From: an uncultured bacterium
Lineage (GTDB): Bacteria > Cyanobacteriota > Vampirovibrionia > Gastranaerophilales > Gastranaerophilaceae
DNA length: 64,000 nt
Assembly: GCA_949298805.1 (NCBI GenBank)
Contig: CASFXY010000002.1
Location: 1 to 64,000, forward strand
Reading direction: 5' to 3'
The position numbers and the translations under genes were made by a program. Under the pieces are notes generated by a model. It saw only the letters and a list, made by a program, of their open reading frames with translations, searched no databases and was not told where the DNA came from. The stretch's first letter is position 1; every line of letters begins with the position of its first letter. Below are positions 15,763 through 24,130 of the stretch, piece by piece.

Positions 15763-17481
15763 TTAAATTTGAGATTTGTTAACAGTTTTTTTCTTATCAG
15801 GATTTAAATTCATAATTTTAACAAGCTCAGTAGTGATATCCTTAAAGATTGGTGCAGCAACTGTTGAACCCCAAATTGCTTCGCCACCCGGACTGTCAAC
15901 AACAACATATACAAGAATCTTGGGGTCCGATGCAGGCAGGTAACCTACCATAGAGGTATATAACTTATTGGAATAACCTGCACCATTATCAAGCGGACGT
16001 TTGGATGTACCGGTTTTAGCCGCAACATAATACTCATCCATTTTGGCAATGTTTTTTCCATTTTCGATTGATTGAACAAGTATGTCTGTCAAATCTTTTG
16101 CGGATTGTTCACTCATAACACGACGTTGAATTATTTTATCCTCCAATTCGTCTTGAGGGTATTTTATGACATGAGGTGTAATCCATACCCCATTATTTGC
16201 AATTGCAGCAACTGCAGATGCCATCTGAATAGCGGTTACCGAAGTACCATATCCGTAACCCATAGCACCATGTGTTGCAACATCCCAACTTTTTGGGGCA
16301 GGCAAAATACCTGAAGACTCACCTGGCAAATCAATTCCTGTCGTACTGCCAAAGTTAAATGTTTTTAGAGTATCATAAAACTCTTGAGAGCTCATCATCT
16401 GAGCCACTTTAGCACTTGCGACGTTACTTGAATGCTCAAACAAATACACTAAATCAATCAGTCCGGGGTTTTTATTCTTATAGTAGTCATAATTTTCAAT
16501 CTCCCACCAACCGATTTTCATTTTACCAGTGTCTAAAATGCGGGTATTTTTATTTACCTTGCCGTTAATCATCGCGCAAGCAACGGTAATAACTTTAAAC
16601 GTAGAGCCCGGAGGGTAAACATCAGTTATTGCCCAGTTTTTCATCTCAACCATGGAAGATTTTTGATAATTATTGGGATTATAATAAGGATAAGCAGCCA
16701 ATGCGAGTATTTCTCCGGTTTTTGGATCAAGTACAATTACAGCACCTCTCAATGCCTTTGTCCTTTGCACGGTTTTATTCAGATATTTTTCACAAATATG
16801 CTGTACCGCAGAATCAATTGTAAGAGTCAGTGTCTTACCTTTAATAGGCGCGGCAATATCCTCAGGATTTGTATTAAAATTATATATTATATCTCCCCTT
16901 GGGGTTTTTTCATAAGTAATGTTTTTATCAAAATACTCAAGATAATCCTTTGCAACATACTCTATCCCGCCTGCAACATCAGCATCGGCATTATAATAAC
17001 CCAGTACATGTGAAGCAAGCGTACCTTGAGGATACACTCTCTTGTTTTTAACCTCTAAAGAAAGTTCACGCAGTCTTTTTGCTTTTATTGCCTCGGCGGT
17101 TTTTCTGTCTAATGTCTTTTTAATTAATATAACTGAATCATTTCTTGAAAGAGTTTTAGTAAGTGACGAAACAGGAATATTTACTAATGGAGAAAGAATC
17201 TGTGCTAATTCTTGCGCAGTATGGTCATAATACATAGGATGCGCATAAAGATTAAAAGATGTATTATCTGATGCAAGCTTGTACCCATTCCTGTCCAGTA
17301 TTTCGCCTCTTAAAACAAACAATTTTGAAGAACGCTGTTTTTTTGCTCTGTCACGATATTGCCTTATGTCCAATACTTGAATTAAAAAAAGATAAACAAG
17401 CAGTATTACAATAAATGTACTAAAACCAAACTGCAAACACCCAATTCTCTTATCAAATTTTTTATATCTGTCTTTGCTCAT
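15763..17481 (-). CDS. ftsI: Division transpeptidase FtsI / PBP2-type penicillin-binding protein
   Basis: A class B penicillin-binding protein that cross-links septal peptidoglycan. One N-terminal membrane segment (about residues 16-36) is followed by the pedestal domain, including the conserved LRGEILDRNGYKLA. The transpeptidase domain carries STFK (293-296, catalytic Ser), SSN (351-353) and KTG (489-491). Length is 572 aa and no PASTA domain is present. It starts six bases after the ftsL-like gene and is followed by murE, which supports the division-specific assignment over an elongation PBP. Confidence 0.93.
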   Translation of the reverse strand: MSKDRYKKFDKRIGCLQFGFSTFIVILLVYLFLIQVLDIRQYRDRAKKQRSSKLFVLRGEILDRNGYKLASDNTSFNLYAHPMYYDHTAQELAQILSPLVNIPVSSLTKTLSRNDSVILIKKTLDRKTAEAIKAKRLRELSLEVKNKRVYPQGTLASHVLGYYNADADVAGGIEYVAKDYLEYFDKNITYEKTPRGDIIYNFNTNPEDIAAPIKGKTLTLTIDSAVQHICEKYLNKTVQRTKALRGAVIVLDPKTGEILALAAYPYYNPNNYQKSSMVEMKNWAITDVYPPGSTFKVITVACAMINGKVNKNTRILDTGKMKIGWWEIENYDYYKNKNPGLIDLVYLFEHSSNVASAKVAQMMSSQEFYDTLKTFNFGSTTGIDLPGESSGILPAPKSWDVATHGAMGYGYGTSVTAIQMASAVAAIANNGVWITPHVIKYPQDELEDKIIQRRVMSEQSAKDLTDILVQSIENGKNIAKMDEYYVAAKTGTSKRPLDNGAGYSNKLYTSMVGYLPASDPKILVYVVVDSPGGEAIWGSTVAAPIFKDITTELVKIMNLNPDKKKTVNKSQI

Positions 17482-17487
17482 ATAATT

Positions 17488-18012
17488 TTAATAGCCCATA
17501 GACCAAGCTTTTTTTTGAGCACTATCCTGACTGTCAAATCTGACACTTGGGATTTTTGCAGCCGAAAGCTCAACAACTTTAGTAGCACGCTGTAGGATAT
17601 TAGACTTTGCAACTGCCATATCTACATTATAATAAGACTGTAAATTGTCCAATTTATTTTGTAAATCTTCATTTTCATAATTAAGCGCAAGCGTTTCTTT
17701 TCTGATTTGATTAAGAGAAACCTCGCCCATAGTTACAAAATAGTAGCTTACAAGACAAACTAAAACCAAAAAACCGAGCAAAGAACACAAAAAAGTATTA
17801 ACTCTTGCAATAGCCATTTCTTTATATGATTTTTCTTTAACAAAATAACCGCTAATTATTTGATTACTTTGATGATTTGAATTTTTTGCAAAGTTTGTTT
17901 TTAATCCCTGTTCAATTGGGGGATAAGGTTTCTTTTGAATTTTATGTAACTGCGGTTTTGTAATTTTATTTTTATTCTTACCGTTATTTCTATTAAATGA
18001 AAGTGAACTCAA
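17488..18012 (-). CDS. FtsL-like cell division protein
   Basis: A bitopic protein of 174 residues. A basic, Asn/Lys-rich cytoplasmic N-terminus of about 75 residues precedes one membrane segment (about 76-96) and a periplasmic coiled coil (about 97-135: IRKETLALNYENEDLQNKLDNL). That architecture and the position between rsmH and ftsI match FtsL, a scaffold for FtsB, FtsQ and FtsI, although FtsL sequences are too divergent for identification by motif. The start is TTG 18012 with AGGAGAG upstream. The cytoplasmic tail is longer than in E. coli FtsL. Confidence 0.7.
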   Translation of the reverse strand: MSSLSFNRNNGKNKNKITKPQLHKIQKKPYPPIEQGLKTNFAKNSNHQSNQIISGYFVKEKSYKEMAIARVNTFLCSLLGFLVLVCLVSYYFVTMGEVSLNQIRKETLALNYENEDLQNKLDNLQSYYNVDMAVAKSNILQRATKVVELSAAKIPSVRFDSQDSAQKKAWSMGY

Positions 18013-18027
18013 GCTATCTCTCCTGAA

Positions 18028-18951
18028 TTATACCCTCATTGCTATTCTTAATTTTGCACTTCTTGAGGGTGGATTTAATTTAATTTCTTCCTCACTTGGA
18101 TAAATTGGTTTTTTGTTTATTAACTCTACCAATTTTCCTTCACACTTGCAAACAGGTACATTTTTTTCACATCTGCAATTAAGTGAAAAGTTTTTCAGAA
18201 TAGATTTTGCAAGTCTGTCTTCCAATGAATGGAATGTTATAATACTAATTATAGCACCTGAATCTAATAATGAAACTACTTCTTTTAATGAATTTTCAAA
18301 ATTTAACAACTCATGATTAACTTCAATTCTAATAGCCTGAAAAACTCTGGTGGCAGGGTGAATTCGAGAATTTATTTTTGGAGTTGAATTCTTTATCAGC
18401 TCAGCCAATTGTAAAGTCGTGTTAAGAGGACGAGAATTAACTATAGCACGCGCAATCCTTTTGGAGTAATGTTCTTCCCCATATTTAGAGAAAATTTCTA
18501 CAAGCTCATCTTCTTTATACTTATTCACAACATCCCATGCGCTAAAATCCGAATTCGGATTAAAACGCATGTCTAAAGGTGCATCTTTCATAAAACTGAA
18601 TCCGCGTTCACACGTAGTTAATTGATGCGAAGAAGCACCCAAATCATATATAATTCCGCCCGTTATTTTATCAATACCCAGTTTTGCAAGATTATTCTTA
18701 ATATTGACGTAACTATCATGGACGATTGTTAAATTTTTATACTTTGACAAGCGCGCTTTTGATGCACATATTGCATCAGAGTCAACATCAAATGATATAA
18801 GCTTGCCCATTGGAGAAATTTTTTTCAAGATTAATTCACTATGCCCACCCCCTCCAAGAGTAGCATCTACGAAAATTTTATCGGAATTATCGCATTTAAG
18901 CGCACCGACAGCCTCATTGAGCATAACTGTATAATGATTAAACTTTTGCAT
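18028..18951 (-). CDS. rsmH: 16S rRNA (cytosine(1402)-N4)-methyltransferase
   Basis: It methylates N4 of C1402 in the 16S rRNA P-site region using S-adenosylmethionine. VDATLGGGGHSELIL is the SAM-binding loop near the N-terminus. GIIYDLGASSHQL and GFSFMKDAPLDMRFNP are diagnostic, and HSLEDRLAKSILK and NPPSRSAKLRIAMRV close the protein. I use ATG 18951 (MQKFNHYTVML), six bases after a TATAAT box, instead of a GTG five codons upstream. First gene of the rsmH-ftsL-ftsI-murE-murA operon, equivalent to the start of a dcw cluster without mraZ. Confidence 0.95.
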   Translation of the reverse strand: MQKFNHYTVMLNEAVGALKCDNSDKIFVDATLGGGGHSELILKKISPMGKLISFDVDSDAICASKARLSKYKNLTIVHDSYVNIKNNLAKLGIDKITGGIIYDLGASSHQLTTCERGFSFMKDAPLDMRFNPNSDFSAWDVVNKYKEDELVEIFSKYGEEHYSKRIARAIVNSRPLNTTLQLAELIKNSTPKINSRIHPATRVFQAIRIEVNHELLNFENSLKEVVSLLDSGAIISIITFHSLEDRLAKSILKNFSLNCRCEKNVPVCKCEGKLVELINKKPIYPSEEEIKLNPPSRSAKLRIAMRV

Positions 18952-18957
18952 AAAAAG

Positions 18958-18963
18958 ATTATA
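18958..18963 (-). promoter_or_regulatory. -10 box of the rsmH operon, leaderless configuration
   Basis: A perfect TATAAT on the minus strand lies exactly six bases before the rsmH ATG, at the very end of the upstream glycosyltransferase gene. The -35 region is weak (ATTACA with a 16-base spacer). No Shine-Dalgarno sequence is present. Confidence 0.55.
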
Positions 18964-18965
18964 CA

Positions 18966-19658
18966 CTAATCAAAAAATCTGTAATAAAAAAGTGTAAAAA
19001 CAGCATGTAGGGCATCTAAACCCTTAACTTTTTTACCTTCAATATAGTTTCTCGGATTATAAGCAATGGGAATTTCTTTAAGTCTTAATTTATTTTTTAA
19101 AATTTTTGCTGTAATCTCAGGCTCAAAATCAAATTTTTTTGCGTTAATTTTAAAGTCTTTTATACATTCTCGTCTAAATGCTTTATAGCATGTTTCCATA
19201 TCTGTCAAACTTGAGCCATAAAGAAGATTTGTAAGAGAGGTTAAAAATTTATTTGCAATTAAACTTAAAAACAAAAAATTTTTTTCGTTAGATTTATCTT
19301 TTAATCTGGACCCATAAACAACATCAGCTTGCCCATTTATTATAAAAGGTAAAAGCTTGTTGTAATCATCCGGACTGTATTCCAAATCTGCATCTTGAAT
19401 TACAATAATATCGGCTGTAGCATGTGAAATTCCTTCCGCAACAGCAGAGCCCTTGCCGGTATTTGTTTCCTTATATATAACTAAATGGTTATTGTATTTT
19501 GATAATATATTTTTTGTGTTATCACAAGATGCATCATCAACAAGAATAAGGCGTTTATTCAATGAGCAAAAATCGGTATTTTCAAGCTTATTGATAACCG
19601 TTTCAATTGTTTTTTCCTCATTATATATCGGAACAATAACATCAACAGATTTAATCAT
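18966..19658 (-). CDS. Glycosyltransferase family 2, dolichol-phosphate-mannose-synthase type
   Basis: A single-domain GT-A enzyme of 230 residues. VIVPIYNEEKTIETVI is the nucleotide-sugar binding start, ILVDDASCDNT follows, and IIVIQDADLEYSPDDY holds the metal-binding Asp pair. KAFRRE and FDFEPEITAKI are typical of the Dpm1-like group, which transfers a sugar to a polyprenyl phosphate. No C-terminal membrane segments are present, so it is the soluble form. A TATTAT box lies six bases before the ATG without a ribosome site. It is followed by rsmH. The substrate is unknown. Confidence 0.85.
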   Translation of the reverse strand: MIKSVDVIVPIYNEEKTIETVINKLENTDFCSLNKRLILVDDASCDNTKNILSKYNNHLVIYKETNTGKGSAVAEGISHATADIIVIQDADLEYSPDDYNKLLPFIINGQADVVYGSRLKDKSNEKNFLFLSLIANKFLTSLTNLLYGSSLTDMETCYKAFRRECIKDFKINAKKFDFEPEITAKILKNKLRLKEIPIAYNPRNYIEGKKVKGLDALHAVFTLFYYRFFD

Positions 19659-19664
19659 GACTAA

Positions 19665-19670
19665 ATAATA
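19665..19670 (-). promoter_or_regulatory. -10-like box six bases before the GT2 start
   Basis: Minus-strand TATTAT is followed after six bases by the ATG at 19658. No convincing -35 or ribosome site is seen. The spacing equals that of the other proposed leaderless genes. Confidence 0.4.
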
Positions 19671-19698
19671 GCAAGATTATAAAAAAAATAACAGTAAT

Positions 19699-20166
19699 TT
19701 AATATTTTTGTATAGAATAAACAGCACTTGATGTAATAGTTTTACCGTTGTTAAACAAAAAAATTCCGCTATAGCAATATGCGGCAGCTATACGAATATC
19801 TGAGGACGGAAGGTCATCAACATCCAAAAATACAACAAGTGCGCTTTGTCCTTGTTTTTTGAAACTGCTTTTTAATACATAAGAACCATTCTCACCTGTA
19901 ACATCAAAATTTTCACCAGATAAATTTAATAATGCCGCACTTTTATTAACTGCAACTAAGGTCGCATTTAATATTTCATCGTAAGACCTTGAATTTTGTG
20001 CCACTATCTGTATATTGGCAATAATTTCATTCGCAATGTTTGCAACACTGTATTTTGCGCGCCAATACAACCCAAGTTCAATTACAGATAAAAAAATTGA
20101 CATTGTAACCAAAAAAACAAATACAAACTCTATTATATTTTGAGCAACATTTTTATTACATGTCAT
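19699..20166 (-). CDS. TadE-like pilus assembly protein
   Basis: The N-terminus AQNIIEFVFVFLVTMSIFLSVIELG is the short TadE signature: a polar start, a Glu five or six residues into the hydrophobic segment, and one membrane helix. The remaining 120 residues are periplasmic with no further motif. TadE-type pseudopilins belong to Tad/Flp pilus systems, but no other tad gene is present in the window. It overlaps the preceding gene by four bases, so it is cotranscribed with the unknown gene and the BlaI-like regulator. The identification rests on the N-terminal segment only. Confidence 0.6.
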   Translation of the reverse strand: MTCNKNVAQNIIEFVFVFLVTMSIFLSVIELGLYWRAKYSVANIANEIIANIQIVAQNSRSYDEILNATLVAVNKSAALLNLSGENFDVTGENGSYVLKSSFKKQGQSALVVFLDVDDLPSSDIRIAAAYCYSGIFLFNNGKTITSSAVYSIQKY

Positions 20167-20546
20167 AAGTTAATCATTTTCTTTAAACGCCTAAAAACGG
20201 TTTTTTTATCAATGTTTGGATATACAAGGGAATCCTTATGATATTTTTCATATTCCTCAATAATATTATAAGGCAACGCATGCCCTTGAGAAAGAATTTC
20301 GGCGATATCAGCAAGATACAAATCCTGCTCATCTTTATAATCTGCATCGTTCTTTCTTAATTCTTCATCGGCTTCAAAATGAATTAAAGCATGAAAAGCA
20401 GCGTTTAAAGTAGGGTCGCCCAAGTTTTTCGGAAATTCCTTAAGTGCATCAAGTACACTGATTTTGCTTGTTATTACAGCGTAAATCAGCTCTGAAACTT
20501 TAATTCTATCCTTAATATAAGAACTGAGTGTATCTGAAGCAGTCAT
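20163..20546 (-). CDS. Unknown 127-aa protein in the BlaI-TadE operon
   Basis: No known family is recognised. The protein is predicted soluble and helical, with an acidic middle (HFEADEELRKNDADYKDEQD) and a basic C-terminus (DKKTVFRRLKKMINL). It starts two bases after the BlaI-like gene and overlaps the TadE-like gene by four bases, so the three form one transcriptional unit. A regulatory or adaptor role is possible but unsupported. Confidence 0.6.
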   Translation of the reverse strand: MTASDTLSSYIKDRIKVSELIYAVITSKISVLDALKEFPKNLGDPTLNAAFHALIHFEADEELRKNDADYKDEQDLYLADIAEILSQGHALPYNIIEEYEKYHKDSLVYPNIDKKTVFRRLKKMINL

Positions 20547-20547
20547 A

Positions 20548-20910
20548 TTATTTAACCATAATTACCTGAGAATCATTTTCGCACATAGATTTTGTAATGT
20601 GCATAAGCTTCGACATATCGCCATTGCAGTATTGCGTAGCAATTTTTTTTAAAGAAGTGATAATAATATCCGAATTTGAATAAGCGGTCCTGTAGAAAAA
20701 TTTCTTGCCTTGCTTAATTCTTAATAATACCTCTTTTTCGAAAAGTCGATCCATCACTGTTTTAATTGTTGTATAAGCTCTTTTGGTAGAATCGGTTTTA
20801 GATAAAAATTCATAAACATCCTTTACGGAGTTTTTATAAATTCCCGATTTTTCCAATTCCCACATAGCATTTAAAATTATACTTTCGAGCGAACCATGTT
20901 TAAAATTCAT
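20548..20910 (-). CDS. BlaI/MecI/CopY-family transcriptional repressor
   Basis: A 120-residue winged-helix protein. SLESIILNAMWELEKSG, then VKDVYEFLS and AYTTIKTVMDRLFEKEVLLRIKQGKKFFYRTAYS match the family's DNA-binding domain, in which TTIKTVMDRL is the recognition helix region. The short C-terminal part would provide dimerisation. Family members are usually released by a BlaR-type membrane metalloprotease; none is encoded nearby. It is the first gene of a unit with an unknown protein and a TadE-like protein. Confidence 0.85.
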   Translation of the reverse strand: MNFKHGSLESIILNAMWELEKSGIYKNSVKDVYEFLSKTDSTKRAYTTIKTVMDRLFEKEVLLRIKQGKKFFYRTAYSNSDIIITSLKKIATQYCNGDMSKLMHITKSMCENDSQVIMVK

Positions 20911-20929
20911 TTTAGTGTTTCCTTATATA

Positions 20930-21274
20930 TTAGTATCTGGTACGAAAATGTTCAGCATCAAAACGAACCTCATCCGGACCGACATTTGTTTTGTCCTTCA
21001 ATTGAAATTTGTAACCTGAAGTATTAACTGTTGACTCATCCTTATAGATATATATACCCGACTTAGTTCTGGTAAGCGGTCCTTTTGAATTTGAATCAGT
21101 TGTTTTATTAACATTTGAATTATTGAGTAAATCAGCAAATTTATGCCCCGGCAATTTGTGTGTATTGATTAAATTTTGTTTTTTACCACAAGCACATAAT
21201 GGCAAACATAATCCCATTAATAGCATGCAGCAACACAAATAATATAACGGATTTTTACGATAAACAACCATCAT
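20930..21274 (-). CDS. Small predicted lipoprotein
   Basis: A short basic start and a Cys/Leu-rich hydrophobic stretch end in a lipobox-like LCAC (about residues 26-29), followed by GKK. The 85-residue mature part is polar with no recognised domain. The start has two adjacent ATG codons. A TATAAT box 14 bases upstream would give a leader of about eight bases and there is no ribosome site. It lies 19 bases upstream of the BlaI-like gene on the same strand and is probably cotranscribed with it. Confidence 0.65.
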   Translation of the reverse strand: MMVVYRKNPLYYLCCCMLLMGLCLPLCACGKKQNLINTHKLPGHKFADLLNNSNVNKTTDSNSKGPLTRTKSGIYIYKDESTVNTSGYKFQLKDKTNVGPDEVRFDAEHFRTRY

Positions 21275-21384
21275 ATTTAATTACTACTATTATAACACTT
21301 ATATATATTTTTTTAAACCGTTAAAAATTTTTTTTTACAAACATAAAAAAATAATGTAATATTTTAATATAAGCGAGGAAAACT

Positions 21385-22179
21385 ATGAATATCGGCATAT
21401 TATATATTGCTACAGGAAGATATATTTGTTTTTGGGAGGAGTTTTACAAAAGTGCCAAGCAATTTTTATTTCCAAACCATAATGTAAAATATTTCGTTTA
21501 CACAGATTCATCGGAAATACTTTTTGAAAACAATGACGATGTTACAAAGATTTTCGCCCAGTCCAGCAATTGGCCGATAAGCGTGTGCGATAAATATGCA
21601 ACGCTGCTAAGCGGTAAGAAATTCTATGCAGATTTGGATTATCTGTTCCATTTTAATGCAAATATGAAATTTATTGCACCAATAAATGATGAGATATTGC
21701 CTGACAAAGAGCATGGGTATATTTGCGCAGGAGAATGGCTAAATCACAAATTAAAATCCGTACCCGATAAATTTCCTTATGAAAGAAATCCTCAATCACT
21801 TGCTTGCATACCTTACGGGCATGGAAAACACTATTTTATGGGGGGAGTACATGGCGGAAGAACAAAAGAATACATTGAAATGTGCAAAGCAATCGAAAAC
21901 AGCATAAGAAAGGATTTTCAGAACGGAATTATTGCAATATGGCATGACGAAAGCCATATAAATAAATTTTTGCTCGATAAAAATCCGCTCATAATTCCGC
22001 CTGAGTATGCAATTCCGGAAAATTGGAAATATAAAGGTTACACTAAAAACAGAAAAGGTCTGTTATTGGACAAGTTGCATTGGAAATATGGCGGACATTC
22101 TTATTTAAGAGGAATTACCGACAAAAAAATTACACCTCTAAAATATTGGATAACAAAAATTACAAATATTAAGTTCTAA
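21385..22179 (+). CDS. Glycosyltransferase family 6 (histo-blood-group ABO-like), NxN type
   Basis: The protein matches GT6, the family of mammalian alpha-1,3-Gal and GalNAc transferases. IGILYIATGRYICFWEEFY and KYFVYTDSS form the N-terminal donor-binding strand region. FNANMKF (NAN at 91-93) occupies the place of the mammalian DxD and is the NxN form of bacterial GT6 enzymes, which work without metal. HYFMGGVHGGRT (about 149-160) and WHDESHINKFLL (186-197, with the catalytic-region Glu) are diagnostic. It lacks a membrane anchor, so it is cytoplasmic. GAGGA precedes the ATG. It shares stop-codon bases with the convergent GT8 gene. Donor (UDP-Gal or UDP-GalNAc) and acceptor are unknown. Confidence 0.88.
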   Translation: MNIGILYIATGRYICFWEEFYKSAKQFLFPNHNVKYFVYTDSSEILFENNDDVTKIFAQSSNWPISVCDKYATLLSGKKFYADLDYLFHFNANMKFIAPINDEILPDKEHGYICAGEWLNHKLKSVPDKFPYERNPQSLACIPYGHGKHYFMGGVHGGRTKEYIEMCKAIENSIRKDFQNGIIAIWHDESHINKFLLDKNPLIIPPEYAIPENWKYKGYTKNRKGLLLDKLHWKYGGHSYLRGITDKKITPLKYWITKITNIKF

Positions 22180-23105
22180 TAATCAAACTCAAGGTTTTTA
22201 ACTATACGTTTAAAATTCAAAATTCTGTCACTCTTAAGGAAAAAGAGGGGATACATTTTAAAAAACCAAAAAAATTGGCAAGGTTTTTTATGCATAAAAA
22301 ATACTGTCTTTTTAATTCTTTTTTGACCTTTATCATCTGCAAAAGGTGTCTGCATAAAATATTTCCAAAATAATTCTCTATAATTATTATAAAAACCGAC
22401 ATGCCATGGTTTGACACCTGCAAAATGTACAATCGGAGGATTTTTGTAATTCACAAAATAAAAATTGGGCGTAATAAAATTAAATTTTCTATCCATTTTT
22501 TTAACTTTACCAAGTAGTACCGCGTTCATAACATCTTGGTCACAATAGCTTAATTTATCCCAATTCTTATACAGGTAAGAAAACATTTGCTGTTGAATAT
22601 TATCTCGACGCATTTTTTGCAAATCAAGCATGCAAACGCCGGCATTAAAATAAAAGTTCTTACAGGATGTCTCAAAATTCATTCTTTTCATGTGTGAACC
22701 CAAAGCCAAATCAGGAACGCAAGCAGCATATTCATTATCATCCAGAGTCACAAAAAACAATTCGGATAAACTTTCAAGAACAATTAAATCGCAATCAAGA
22801 TAAATAATTCTATCAATATTAGGCAATAATTCAGGCAACATAAGCCTATACAGAGTCGCTACGGTAACATTTTTACACACTCCATTATTAAAATAAGGTT
22901 CAAATAGTGCACTATCAACCTTATGAAAAACAACATTTTTGTAAAAACTTAACTTATTAATATTTTCTTGCAGAAGATTTGAATAAAGTATATGAAAAAC
23001 AATCTCGTCATCCTCATTTTTATTAGCCAATACACTATATATGACCGTTGCAGCATACTTAGCGTAATTGTCATCACAAGATAAACATAATTCTAGCCTT
23101 TTCAT
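22176..23105 (-). CDS. Glycosyltransferase family 8
   Basis: A 309-residue GT-A enzyme similar to LPS galactosyl- and glucosyltransferases. The N-terminus LCLSCDDNYAKYAATVIYSVL is typical. IDRIIYLDCDLIVLESLSEL holds the DxD metal and nucleotide site. FNAGVCMLDLQKMR, CDQDVMNAVL and IVHFAGVKPWH are further GT8 signatures. The C-terminal 60 residues are basic and aromatic, likely membrane-associated. No ribosome site precedes the ATG; a TAATAT box with a TG extension lies six bases upstream. The nearby GT6 and GT2 genes suggest joint work on a surface glycan. Confidence 0.9.
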   Translation of the reverse strand: MKRLELCLSCDDNYAKYAATVIYSVLANKNEDDEIVFHILYSNLLQENINKLSFYKNVVFHKVDSALFEPYFNNGVCKNVTVATLYRLMLPELLPNIDRIIYLDCDLIVLESLSELFFVTLDDNEYAACVPDLALGSHMKRMNFETSCKNFYFNAGVCMLDLQKMRRDNIQQQMFSYLYKNWDKLSYCDQDVMNAVLLGKVKKMDRKFNFITPNFYFVNYKNPPIVHFAGVKPWHVGFYNNYRELFWKYFMQTPFADDKGQKRIKKTVFFMHKKPCQFFWFFKMYPLFFLKSDRILNFKRIVKNLEFDY

Positions 23106-23143
23106 ATTTTTATATTATCATAAAAATAAACGGAAGAATTATT

Positions 23144-24130
23144 ATGGAATTAAATCCTAAAATAAGTGTCATAATGCCTGTATATAATACTCCTGAAAAT
23201 GAATTCAGAGAGGCAATTGAAAGTATACTAAAACAAACATTTGAGGATTTTGAGCTGATTATTATAGATGACTGCTCAAAAGATTACATAAAAACTATTG
23301 TCGACAGTTACAACGACTCAAGAATTGTATATTTACGAAATGAAAAAAATCTCGGATTAATAGGTGCGCCAAACAGAGCTCTTGAAATAGCACGCGGCAA
23401 ATACATTGCCAGAATGGATTCCGATGATATTTCGCTACCCACGCGTTTTGAAACACAATTTAATTATTTGGAAAATCACCCCGAAACTGATATCTTGGGG
23501 TCATCATTCAAAAAAATACCAAAAAATAAAGTTATTAAGTTCCCGCTTGATAACGATACAATAAGATATACGATGATTTTTTCACACAACTGTATTTGTC
23601 ATTCAACAGCAATGATTAGAAAATCAGCGATGGATAAATACAATATACGTTATGAAAAGGGCAATGAAGTTTGCGAAGACTATGGTCTTTGGCTTAAGTT
23701 TATAGAAGATTTAATATATGAAAATCTTGATGAAATATTGGTGCTTTACAGATGGTACATCAGTAACATTTCAAAAAGAAAAACTCTTGCGCAAAGTGCC
23801 GGTGCGCAAAAACTAATGTTTAAAGCTCAAGCAAATCATTTCAATATTAACGCAGATGAACAAATAAAAATTATTGATAAATACATAAATAATCAAATTG
23901 TCACATACAAGGATTTATCAAACTTAATGAACTATATTGCGGACATCAAAACAAGGCTGCAAGCAGAAAAACCAAATACTGCATATAATGTAAACAGGGT
24001 CTTTTTTAAAGATTTTCTAAAAAAATGTGTAACGGACATTAATTTTATAAACATATTATTCTCAAAAGAATTAAACGGCATTATAAAGCTAACTTTATTT
24101 GAAAAAATCGGCATGATTTTAGGAATTTAG
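23144..24130 (+). CDS. Glycosyltransferase family 2
   Basis: The N-terminal GT-A domain shows ISVIMPVYNTPENEFREAI, LIIIDDCSKD and the DxD-containing ARMDSDDISLP. CEDYGLWLKF (about 185) is the conserved ED-type acceptor block. The C-terminal 120 residues are helical and not assigned. GGAAG precedes the ATG. It is divergent from the GT8 gene by 38 bases and its stop overlaps the uvrC stop on the other strand. The transferred sugar is unknown. Confidence 0.9.
   Translation: MELNPKISVIMPVYNTPENEFREAIESILKQTFEDFELIIIDDCSKDYIKTIVDSYNDSRIVYLRNEKNLGLIGAPNRALEIARGKYIARMDSDDISLPTRFETQFNYLENHPETDILGSSFKKIPKNKVIKFPLDNDTIRYTMIFSHNCICHSTAMIRKSAMDKYNIRYEKGNEVCEDYGLWLKFIEDLIYENLDEILVLYRWYISNISKRKTLAQSAGAQKLMFKAQANHFNINADEQIKIIDKYINNQIVTYKDLSNLMNYIADIKTRLQAEKPNTAYNVNRVFFKDFLKKCVTDINFINILFSKELNGIIKLTLFEKIGMILGI

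Noticed and set aside
16072-17230. Several plus-strand open frames opposite ftsI
   Set aside because: They are shadows of a gene with complete catalytic motifs; none has a ribosome site or recognisable product.
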